Positions 1 to 5,696 of a DNA stretch of 8,797 nt are shown in pieces. The stretch is from DATHGT01 sp035317605 (GTDB lineage Bacteria; Methylomirabilota; Methylomirabilia; Rokubacteriales; CSP1-6). The notes under the pieces were generated by a model. The model was not told the DNA's origin and searched no databases. It saw only the letters and a program-made list of their open reading frames with translations. A program made the position numbers and the translations under genes. The DNA is taken from positions 1-8,797 of the forward strand of contig DATHGT010000128.1 of NCBI GenBank assembly GCA_035317605.1, given 5' to 3'. Numbering within the stretch: the stretch's first letter is position 1; each line of letters opens with the position of its first letter.

Positions 1-556
1 CGTGGGACAGCTCGCGGCGGGCCTGGCCATTCGAGCGATCGATGGTCACGCGGACGTCCTGGCCGAAGCCGTCAACGAGCGGCTGAAGCTGGCGGGCCGA
101 CCGCGTGGTGAGGAAGTACCAGCGCGGGCTCCGCTCGCTCACGCGGCTGCCCGCGTAGCGGCGCATCACCGACGGCGTGTCGCGAAGCGGATCGAACGAC
201 AGCGTCACCAGTTGGACCTGATCTCGTAGGGCCGGTGTCGCCACCGTTTGGCGCACGGTCTCGAACACCCGGTATGCGAGGGGACAACCCTCGGGGTCGG
301 TGCACGTCGTGTAGATGAAGCCGAGCAGCGTGATCTTGCCGGCCGTGAACTCGGACAGTCTGTGGCCCCGGCCGTCGAGGCCGAGCACCTCGCCGTCCGG
401 CGCTCGCATGATCCGGTGCAGCGTGTAGGTGCCGGGCCGGGGAGGCTCGAAATCGAGCCCCGGATGCGGCGCGGCGTCGTGCGCGACGACCGCGGTCGCC
501 GCGGTGAGCGACACCGCCAGCGCCGCAATCGCCGCCCGACGCCGAGTTCCGATCAT
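1..556 (-). CDS. SCO1/SenC-like copper chaperone/thiol protein, 3' end beyond window
   Basis: Reading from ATG at 556 gives 185 residues, open to the window edge, so the C-terminus is missing. Residues 1-26 form a Sec-type signal peptide (RRR at 5-7, then an Ala-rich hydrophobic stretch to about VVA), so the protein should be periplasmic. A thioredoxin-like SCO fold follows: ITLLGFIYTTC (75-85), Cys85 and Cys91 in TTCTDPEGCP, and LSFDPLRDTP (119-128), which matches the SFDP-RDTP signature of SCO1/SenC proteins. SCO proteins bind copper through two Cys and a distal His and help metallate copper enzymes. His185, the last visible residue, may be or lie near that ligand. The cysteines are C-X5-C rather than the classic C-X3-C. 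The gene starts 10 bases after the SBP56/MtoX stop on the same strand, so co-transcription is likely; known mtoX loci also carry a SCO gene. No clear Shine-Dalgarno is visible. Family assignment is firm; the copper-delivery role is inferred. Confidence 0.85.
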   Translation of the reverse strand, partial: MIGTRRRAAIAALAVSLTAATAVVAHDAAPHPGLDFEPPRPGTYTLHRIMRAPDGEVLGLDGRGHRLSEFTAGKITLLGFIYTTCTDPEGCPLAYRVFETVRQTVATPALRDQVQLVTLSFDPLRDTPSVMRRYAGSRVSERSPRWYFLTTRSARQLQPLVDGFGQDVRVTIDRSNGQARRELSH

Positions 557-566
557 TGAAGGGCTA

Positions 567-1865
567 TCACCGGCCCGTGCGGAAGGCCTTGGAGCCGAGC
601 TTCATGTGATGCGCGCGTCCGAGGTTCTCCTTCGCGAAGTCCACCTCGAAGGCCGGCTTCAGCTCCTTGCCGTTCCAGGTGAAGCCGCGCAGGAACTGCT
701 CGTTGTCGGCGCCGCCCTTGTCCCAGTTGGCGAGCAGCGACGAGGTGATGTAGACGCGCTTGCCGTCCCAGCTCTGCGAGATCATGTTGACCTGCTTGCC
801 GGTGACCTTCGTGTACGTCTCCTTGGGCGCCTCCGGCTTGCTGAGATCGAAGTAGCGGGTGGTGCCGTCCATGAACGTGTTCACCCACAGCCCCTTACCG
901 TCGCGGGTGATGCTGATGTCCACCGGCAGCGGGATCTTGGCGGGATCACCGATGGTGCCGACTTCCTTGGCCTGCCAATCACCCTTCGCGTCAGGCTTGA
1001 CGAGCCAGAGCTTTGACGTGAGCGCGGCCGCGGTGATCGCCCAGTTGTCGCCGGACTTGAGCGACCAGCGGATCTCCAGCGGCGCGCCGGGCACCGCGAA
1101 GACCTTTTTGGGCGTCATGGCCTTGAGGTCCCACAGCACCATCGTGTTGCCGAAGTGCTTCATGGCCTCGGGGTCCTTGACCAGGTCGCCGAGCGGCCGC
1201 ATGTAGTTGGTGTAGCCGGTGAAGCTCGAGGTGAGCAGCACGTTCTTCCGTGGATTCACCGCGAGGTCGTACCCGTACCCGTCGCCGCCGCCGTCGGTGG
1301 GCATGGCGTGGGACGCGATGAACTCGCCCTTGTTGTTGTAGAGGGCCATGCCGGTGACGCCGCCCTTGTCCTTGGTGTTCGAGAGCGCCTGCACGAGCAT
1401 GCGGCCGGGCAGCGCGTAGTAGGTGTGGGGGCCGAGGTAGCCGGTCTTGTCGGCCATGTCGCCGATCGTGTTCACGAGCTTGGGCTTGGCCGGATCGGCC
1501 CCGATGTCGAACACGTGGATCTTGCTCTCGGCGAGTCCGCCCGCCCAGAGATAACGCCGGTCGTCGGTGAAGCCCATGTGATGGGCCTCGCCGCGCCCGC
1601 CCACCGACACGGACCCGATCACCTTGCCGTAGCTCTTCGACTTCGGGTGCACGTCGACGGTCACCAGCTTGTCGAAGCCGTCGCCCACGCCCTCGACGCC
1701 GAGCGCCCAGACGTAGACGTAATCTTCCTGGCCCTTGATGAGCTTGGACACGTACGGCGAGTTGCACGTCTCGTCCGCCCGCACGGTGTCGACGCTGCCA
1801 AGGCACGCCACGAAGATGCTCGCGATCGACAAGACGGCGTTCCGCCAGACGCGTTGAATGGTCAT
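567..1865 (-). CDS. mtoX: Selenium-binding protein SBP56 family, probable periplasmic copper-dependent methanethiol oxidase
   Basis: A 432-residue protein of about the usual length for bacterial SBP56/MtoX. Characterised MtoX oxidises methanethiol to formaldehyde, H2S and H2O2 in the periplasm and needs copper. Residues 1-30 are a Sec-type signal peptide (MTIQRVWRNA, hydrophobic core, cleavage near VRA|DET). Family landmarks follow: DETCNSPY (31-38, Cys34), GQEDYVYVWALGVEGVGD (45-62), EAHHMGFTDDRRYLWAGG (93-110, His95/His96), GYLGPHTYYALPGRM (142-156, His147), GDPAKIPLPVDIS (306-318), SQSWDGKRVYITSSLLANWD (373-392) and GRAHHMKLG (416-424, His419/His420); the conserved His residues are candidate metal ligands. 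The ATG at 1865 is chosen because AGGAGG (1880-1875) sits 9 bases upstream; the reading frame stays open to about 2084, but that extension bypasses this site and would bury the signal peptide. The SCO-like gene follows immediately. Activity on methanethiol is inferred from the family and the SCO neighbour; some SBP56 members may have other substrates. Confidence 0.9.
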   Translation of the reverse strand: MTIQRVWRNAVLSIASIFVACLGSVDTVRADETCNSPYVSKLIKGQEDYVYVWALGVEGVGDGFDKLVTVDVHPKSKSYGKVIGSVSVGGRGEAHHMGFTDDRRYLWAGGLAESKIHVFDIGADPAKPKLVNTIGDMADKTGYLGPHTYYALPGRMLVQALSNTKDKGGVTGMALYNNKGEFIASHAMPTDGGGDGYGYDLAVNPRKNVLLTSSFTGYTNYMRPLGDLVKDPEAMKHFGNTMVLWDLKAMTPKKVFAVPGAPLEIRWSLKSGDNWAITAAALTSKLWLVKPDAKGDWQAKEVGTIGDPAKIPLPVDISITRDGKGLWVNTFMDGTTRYFDLSKPEAPKETYTKVTGKQVNMISQSWDGKRVYITSSLLANWDKGGADNEQFLRGFTWNGKELKPAFEVDFAKENLGRAHHMKLGSKAFRTGR

Positions 1866-1874
1866 CGGGTGGTT

Positions 1875-1880
1875 CCTCCT
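1875..1880 (-). promoter_or_regulatory. Consensus ribosome binding site of the SBP56/MtoX gene
   Basis: On the minus strand AGGAGG lies 9 bases before the ATG at 1865. It is the strongest Shine-Dalgarno sequence on this strand and decides the start codon in favour of the signal-peptide-bearing form. A TAATAT box (1894-1889) lies a little further upstream and could be a -10 element, but no matching -35 is visible. Confidence 0.8.
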
Positions 1881-1902
1881 GGGACGAGATATTACTCCGA
1901 TG

Positions 1903-1960
1903 TCCCACCAACCCTCGGGCGCCACCGCTCGCCGTCGTGAAGGTGCGTGGTTGGTAGGGA
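1903..1960 (-). promoter_or_regulatory. Candidate leader hairpin upstream of the SBP56/MtoX gene
   Basis: On the minus strand the 5' arm TCCC-U-ACCAACC (1960-1949) pairs with GGTTGGT-GGGA (1913-1903) over 11 base pairs with one bulged base. Inside the 35-base loop CGCACC can pair with GGTgGCG over 6 further pairs with one bulge. The structure ends 37 bases before the start codon and 22 bases before the Shine-Dalgarno sequence. If transcription starts upstream of it, it would form the mRNA leader; if the TAATAT box at 1894-1889 is the true -10, it would lie upstream of the transcript and could only act as DNA. No match to a riboswitch family is recognised. Confidence 0.35.
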
Positions 1961-2050
1961 TTACACCAAGGCCGGTCGAGCAGCATCGCGGAGCCGGGGC
2001 GGCTCGTGACAAGCTGACGCTGAGAGAGGAATTTTGGGAGGTCGTTGAAG

Positions 2051-2068
2051 TTCGCCCTACCGGGCGAA
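2051..2068. repeat. Perfect inverted repeat TTCGCCC-N4-GGGCGAA, possible operator
   Basis: TTCGCCC (2051-2057) and GGGCGAA (2062-2068) are exact reverse complements separated by TACC. The site lies 185 bases before the SBP56 start and 119 bases before the MurB-like start, a position suited to a regulator binding between divergent genes. There is no T-run on either side, so it does not look like an intrinsic terminator. No regulator gene is in the window to pair it with. Confidence 0.35.
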
Positions 2069-2187
2069 AGCAGTGGCGCGGCATGAAAGTGCGCGTGTTG
2101 CCTCGCTGAGCGCGCTCGTCAGCTCTGGCATTCTGCCTGCACTCCTTCCCCGGAACTTCGACTCGTTCACTTCATCGGGGGCAGCAC

Positions 2188-3111
2188 ATGCTTGGTCGCA
2201 TCGTGGGTGCGGTACGGTTCAAGGAGGCTCTCAGCTTTCACACGTCGATGCACATCGGGGGTCCGGCGGAGTTCTTCATCGAGCCGCAGGATCTCGACGA
2301 CGTCCGCCATGCACTGGCCTTCGCCGACCAGGAGGGCTTGCCGGTGACCGTGATCGGCGGCGGCACCAACCTGGTGGTGGCGGATCGTGGCGTCCGGGGC
2401 GTCGTGCTGAAGCTTCAGGGGATGTTTGCCCGCACTCGATTCGAGGGTGTCGAAGCCATGGTCGGCGCGGGGGTGGGTCTGGGGGCGTTCATTCGTGAAG
2501 CCGCGGCCCGCGGGCTCGGCGGCCTCGAATGCTTCGCGGGAATCCCGGGCACGCTCGGCGGCGCGCTGGCCATGAACGTCACGGTGGGGGAGAGCGCGCT
2601 GATCGATCGCTGCGCGCGGATCTACTTCCTTCACCCCGATGGAACCCTCGGGGAAATCCGCACGGCGGTGGGACTCCAGACCGCCGACTACGCGCTTCCA
2701 ACCGGATGCATCGTCCTCGGGTGCCGCATCCCACTCTCCCGCCGCCCTTCGGCCCACATCCACAAGGAGATCCACCGGCGCGTCAAGCTCAAGAAGGCCG
2801 CCGAGCCGCTGGCGCTGGCTTCGCTCGGCTACGTGTGGAGGAATCCCAACGGCGGCGAGTCCGCGGCCGAGCTCATCGCCGGGGTGGGACTTCGCGGCAA
2901 GCGCGTCAAGACGGTCGAAATCTCGTCGAAGTGCGCCAACTTCATCGTGAATCGAGGCGGCGCCACGGCGTCAGACGTCCTTGCCCTCATGGAGATGACC
3001 TACGAACGCGTGGCGGAGCGCGCGGGCGTCACGCTCGAGACCGAGATTCGCACCTCCGGTCTGGACGCGATCTCGTTTCAGCCCCGACCCCTCGGCCTCG
3101 TCCCCGCCTAG
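2188..3111 (+). CDS. MurB-like FAD-binding protein with altered active-site residues
   Basis: A 307-residue protein related to UDP-N-acetylenolpyruvoylglucosamine reductase (MurB), which makes UDP-N-acetylmuramate for peptidoglycan. The N-terminal FAD-binding part is well kept: SFHTSMHIGGPAEF (16-29), VIGGGTNLVV (55-64) and GLECFAGIPGTLGGALAMN (112-130). The C-terminal MurB domain is recognisable (ASLGYVWRNP 211-220, CANFIVNRGGATASDV 249-264, LETEIR 283-288). Against standard MurB, the proton-donating Ser/Cys of the GS-F-KNP motif is Tyr215, the Arg of the FGYR motif is replaced in VGLQTADY (Gln164), the KHANF His is Cys249, and the GAxG after MN is changed (MNVTVGES); only the C-terminal Glu (Glu286) remains. 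The gene stands alone, without other cell-wall genes. It may be a divergent reductase with another substrate, or an inactive paralogue. ATG 2188 is the first start in frame and gives a normal MurB N-terminus; its ribosome site is weak. Confidence 0.8.
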   Translation: MLGRIVGAVRFKEALSFHTSMHIGGPAEFFIEPQDLDDVRHALAFADQEGLPVTVIGGGTNLVVADRGVRGVVLKLQGMFARTRFEGVEAMVGAGVGLGAFIREAAARGLGGLECFAGIPGTLGGALAMNVTVGESALIDRCARIYFLHPDGTLGEIRTAVGLQTADYALPTGCIVLGCRIPLSRRPSAHIHKEIHRRVKLKKAAEPLALASLGYVWRNPNGGESAAELIAGVGLRGKRVKTVEISSKCANFIVNRGGATASDVLALMEMTYERVAERAGVTLETEIRTSGLDAISFQPRPLGLVPA

Positions 3112-3142
3112 TTCTCGCGCCAGCGGGCGCGCGCTCGGTCGC

Positions 3143-3148
3143 TTGACA
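3143..3148 (+). promoter_or_regulatory. Consensus -35 box TTGACA upstream of the Mo-hydroxylase operon
   Basis: A perfect TTGACA lies 37 bases before the ATG at 3186, in the 74-base gap after the MurB-like gene. The hexamer 17 bases downstream (TAGTGA, 3166-3171) is a poor -10, so the promoter call is tentative. It would let the operon start independently of the MurB-like gene. Confidence 0.3.
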
Positions 3149-3156
3149 TATTCTTC

Positions 3157-3180
3157 GCGCCCTCGTAGTGAAGAGGGCGC
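3157..3180 (+). promoter_or_regulatory. Hairpin that buries the ribosome binding site of the Mo-hydroxylase gene
   Basis: GCGCCCTC (3157-3164) and GAGGGCGC (3173-3180) form a perfect 8-bp, mostly G-C stem with an 8-base loop. The 3' arm contains the likely Shine-Dalgarno core AGAGGG (3172-3177), 8 bases before ATG 3186. Folding would hide the ribosome site. There is no T-run after it, so it is not an ordinary terminator of the MurB-like gene. Confidence 0.4.
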
Positions 3181-3185
3181 CGGCC

Positions 3186-5696
3186 ATGTCATTCCTCGAG
3201 TCCCGCACCCGCGACGCCCGTGATGGCATCGGCAAGCCGACGTTGCGTCGCGAGGACCCGCGTCTCATCACCGGCGCGGGACGCTACAGCGACGACGTCA
3301 ACCTGCCGGGCCAGGCGCACGCGTGCATGGTGCGCTCGCCTCACGCGCACGCGCGCATCCTGAGCATCGACGCGACCGGCGCGCTCGAGCTGCCCGGAGT
3401 CATCGCGGTGCTCACCGGCCGAGACGCGCTCGCCGACGGGCTCCTGCCGATTCCCCACCGTCCCGTCCCCACCAACCCGCACGAGGTCCCGCTCAAGAGC
3501 CGGGACGGCTCGGCGTTCTTCATCGCGCCGCATCCTCCGCTCCCGGCGGATCGCGCCCGGTTCGTCGGCGAGGCCGTGGCGATGGTGATCGCCGAGACTC
3601 CGGAGCTCGCGCGCGACGCCGCCGACCGGGTGGTGGTCGACTACGAGCCGTTGCCCGCGGTGACCACCAGCGTGGAGGCGGTCGCATCGGGCGCGCCGAT
3701 CGTCTGGGACGAGGCCGGATCCAATCTCTGCGTCGACTCCGAGACCGGCGACGCCGCCGCGGTCGAGGCCGCGTTCGCGCGCGCCGCCCACGTGGTTCGG
3801 CTCCAGACGCGCATCAATCGGGTGACCGGCGTGCCCATGGAGCCGCGGGCGGCGGTGGCCGTGTACGACGAGGCGAGCGCACGCTACACGCTCTACGCCG
3901 GCTCGGGCGGCTCGCAGCGCCAGCGCGGCGACGTGGCCGCCGTCCTCGGCGTGGCCGAGAGCGCGGTCCGCGTGGTCGCCCACGACGTCGGCGGCAACTA
4001 CGGCACGCGCAACAGTTGCTATCCGGAATTCGCGCTGGTGGCCTGGGCGGCGCGGCGTCTCGGGCGCCCCGTGAAGTGGACGTGCGATCGCCGCGAGGCG
4101 CTGCTCACGGACTACCAGAGCCGTGATCTGAACTCTTCTGTCGAGCTCGCGCTCGGCGCCGACGGCCGCTTCCTGGCCCTGCGCGGCGTCAACACCAGCA
4201 ACGTCGGCGCCCACGCGATCTCGTTCACGCCGCTGGGCAAAGGGATCGGGGTCTCGTCGAGCGTCTACGACGTCCCCGTCTCGTTCATGCGCGGCCGCGC
4301 GGTGCTGAGTCATACGGTACCGACGTCGCCGTATCGGAGCGCGGGCCGGCCCGAGGTCATCTTCGCGATCGAGCGCTTGATCGACCTCGCCGCGCGACGC
4401 CACGGGTTCGACCGGGTGGCGCTGCGCCGGCTCAACCTGGCCCCGGCGGCCGCGATGCCTTATCGCAATCCGTTGGGACTCGTGTACGACAGCGGCGATT
4501 ACGCGGCGGCGCAAGACCGCGCGGTGACTCTCGCCGACTGGGCCGGCTTCGAGGCGCGTCGGGCCGAGGCGCGACGCCGCGGCCGATATCGCGGCATCGG
4601 GATCGCCAACTACATCGAGCTGAACACCGGAGTCCCGAGGGAGCGCGCGGAGATCACGGTGCGGCCTGCTGAGGGTGCGGATGCGTCGGGGCCGCGCGCG
4701 GACGCGGCCGGGGCGCGCGCTGACGCGGCCGGACGCATCGACGTGGTGATCGGCACGCTCTCGGCCGGGCAGGGCCACGAGACCAGCTTCGCGCAGCTCG
4801 TCGCCGAGTGGTTCGACGTCGGCGTGGAGCGCGTGCGGATCATCGCCGGCGACACCGACGTCGCGCGGGTGGGCGGCGGAACGCATTCCGGCCGGTCGAT
4901 GCGTCTCGGCGCCGTGGTGATGGCCAAGGCCGGAGACCGGATCGTGGACAGGGGTCGGCGCCTGGCCGCGTGGCTGCTGGAGGCGGCGGAAGACGACGTG
5001 GAGTTCGCGCGCGGGCGCTTCGTGGTGAAGGGCACCGACCGCGGCGTGGGATTGTTCGAGGCCGCCTTCGCCGCGCTGCGCCCGGACGCGCCTGAAGCGT
5101 TGCGAGGCCCGCTGGCCGGCGCCAGCGAGGAGACCATGAGCGTGCCGTCGTACCCATACGGGTGCGCGGTGTGCGAGGTCGAGGTCGACCTGGAGACCGG
5201 CGCGGTCGAGATCGTGCGCTACACGACCGTGGACGACGTGGGCCGCGCGGTGAACCCATTGATCCTCCACGGCCAGACCCATGGCGGCATCGCGGCCGGG
5301 GTCGGGCAGGCGCTGTGGGAGCTGTGCCGCTACGACGAAGCGGGCCAGATGACGTCGTCGACGTTCATGGACTACGCGCTGCCCCGCGCCGATCACTTCC
5401 CATTTTTCGCCACCGAGATCAGCGAGGTCCCGTCGACGACCAACCCGCTCGGCCTGCGGGGCGGGGGAGAAGGCGGGACGACGCCCGCGCTCGGAGCCGT
5501 CGTCAACGCGATCGTGGACGCGCTCGCCGAGTTGGGCGTCGAGCACATCGAGATGCCGGCGACCCCCGAGCGTATCTGGAACGCGATTCAGGCGGCATCG
5601 GAGGGGGTCACAGCGTTGGGCGGCGCGCCGGCGCGGGCCAAACCGATGGGGGGGTATGGGGGGAGCCGTCAGGGGCCCCCCATCTCGAATGACTGA
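3186..5696 (+). CDS. Xanthine dehydrogenase/aldehyde oxidase family molybdopterin-binding (large) subunit
   Basis: An 836-residue Mo-hydroxylase catalytic subunit, near the usual length for CoxL/XdhB-type chains. Order: a/b hammerhead domain (about 17-160; RREDPRLITGAGRYSDDV 21-38, RFVGEAVAMVIAET 125-138), first Moco-binding domain (about 205-420; MEPRAAVAVYD 218-228, VGGNYGTRN 268-276, active-site loop SPYRSAGRPE 381-390), second Moco-binding domain (about 445-800; GQGHETSFAQL 528-538, LGLRGGGEGG 755-764 with probable catalytic Glu762). The loop resembles the YRGAGR of form II/xanthine-dehydrogenase types, not the YRCSFR of true CO dehydrogenase, so CO oxidation is unlikely. Residues 498-517 are a 7-residue repeat insert. 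ATG 3186 has AGAGGG 8 bases upstream; GTG 3168 in the same frame has none. The stop overlaps the next gene. The FeS and FAD subunits that such enzymes need are not adjacent. The substrate, probably an aldehyde or a heteroaromatic ring, cannot be told. Confidence 0.9.
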   Translation: MSFLESRTRDARDGIGKPTLRREDPRLITGAGRYSDDVNLPGQAHACMVRSPHAHARILSIDATGALELPGVIAVLTGRDALADGLLPIPHRPVPTNPHEVPLKSRDGSAFFIAPHPPLPADRARFVGEAVAMVIAETPELARDAADRVVVDYEPLPAVTTSVEAVASGAPIVWDEAGSNLCVDSETGDAAAVEAAFARAAHVVRLQTRINRVTGVPMEPRAAVAVYDEASARYTLYAGSGGSQRQRGDVAAVLGVAESAVRVVAHDVGGNYGTRNSCYPEFALVAWAARRLGRPVKWTCDRREALLTDYQSRDLNSSVELALGADGRFLALRGVNTSNVGAHAISFTPLGKGIGVSSSVYDVPVSFMRGRAVLSHTVPTSPYRSAGRPEVIFAIERLIDLAARRHGFDRVALRRLNLAPAAAMPYRNPLGLVYDSGDYAAAQDRAVTLADWAGFEARRAEARRRGRYRGIGIANYIELNTGVPRERAEITVRPAEGADASGPRADAAGARADAAGRIDVVIGTLSAGQGHETSFAQLVAEWFDVGVERVRIIAGDTDVARVGGGTHSGRSMRLGAVVMAKAGDRIVDRGRRLAAWLLEAAEDDVEFARGRFVVKGTDRGVGLFEAAFAALRPDAPEALRGPLAGASEETMSVPSYPYGCAVCEVEVDLETGAVEIVRYTTVDDVGRAVNPLILHGQTHGGIAAGVGQALWELCRYDEAGQMTSSTFMDYALPRADHFPFFATEISEVPSTTNPLGLRGGGEGGTTPALGAVVNAIVDALAELGVEHIEMPATPERIWNAIQAASEGVTALGGAPARAKPMGGYGGSRQGPPISND
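4677..4736 (+). repeat. In-frame tandem repeat (21-bp unit, nearly 3 copies) inside the Mo subunit
   Basis: Three adjoining in-frame units encode ADASGPR (4677-4697), ADAAGAR (4698-4718) and ADAAGR (4719-4736, one codon shorter). Units 1 and 2 match at 17 of 21 bases. They sit between RAEITVRP and RIDVVIGT, where family members usually run on after a short turn, so this looks like a surface-loop expansion by slippage. Confidence 0.75.
5656..5683 (+). promoter_or_regulatory. G/C hairpin just before the decarboxylase start codon
   Basis: ATGGGGGG (5656-5663) and CCCCCCAT (5676-5683) are exact reverse complements around a 12-base loop, and the stem ends 5 bases before ATG 5689. It lies within the last codons of the Mo subunit (MGGYGGSRQGPPIS). 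The next gene has no Shine-Dalgarno of its own, so ribosomes finishing the Mo subunit would have to open this stem, which fits translational coupling. It could equally be a chance product of Gly/Pro codons. Confidence 0.35.

Larger units (their letters stand above)
1866..2187. other. Divergent intergenic region between the SBP56/MtoX and MurB-like genes
   Basis: About 320 bases with no convincing gene. It holds, from left to right, the SBP56 ribosome binding site, a possible -10 box TAATAT (minus, 1894-1889), a bulged hairpin candidate (1903-1960), a perfect 7-bp inverted repeat with a 4-base spacer (2051-2068), and a 10-base palindrome GAGCGCGCTC (2108-2117). The MurB-like start at 2188 is preceded only by a run of five G (2177-2181) six bases upstream. 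Promoters for both genes should lie here, but no good -35/-10 pair was found for either. Reading frames that cross the region are out of step with the codon pattern of the neighbours. Confidence 0.6.

Noticed and set aside
567..1940. Several long plus- and minus-strand frames overlapping SBP56
   Set aside because: They are frame shadows of a conserved gene, with biased composition and no motifs or ribosome sites.
1866..2084. A 73-residue N-terminal extension of the SBP56/MtoX protein
   Set aside because: AGGAGG at ideal spacing and a typical signal peptide start at ATG 1865; the extension has no family counterpart.
2073..2498. A 141-codon plus-strand frame starting before the MurB-like gene
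   Set aside because: It overlaps the MurB-like gene in another frame, is Gly/Arg-rich and shows no homology pattern.
3168..3185. GTG 3168 as start of the Mo subunit
   Set aside because: No Shine-Dalgarno precedes it, and it lies in the loop of the hairpin; ATG 3186 has AGAGGG at 8 bases.
5656..5688. ATG 5656 as start of the ACMSD-like protein
   Set aside because: It would add Gly/Pro-rich residues before the normal IDVHTH start, and the only G-run upstream is one base away from the ATG.
3381..5696. Aerobic CO dehydrogenase (CoxL) identity for the Mo subunit
   Set aside because: The active-site loop reads PYRSAGR rather than the YRCSFR of form I CO dehydrogenase, and no coxM/coxS genes are adjacent.
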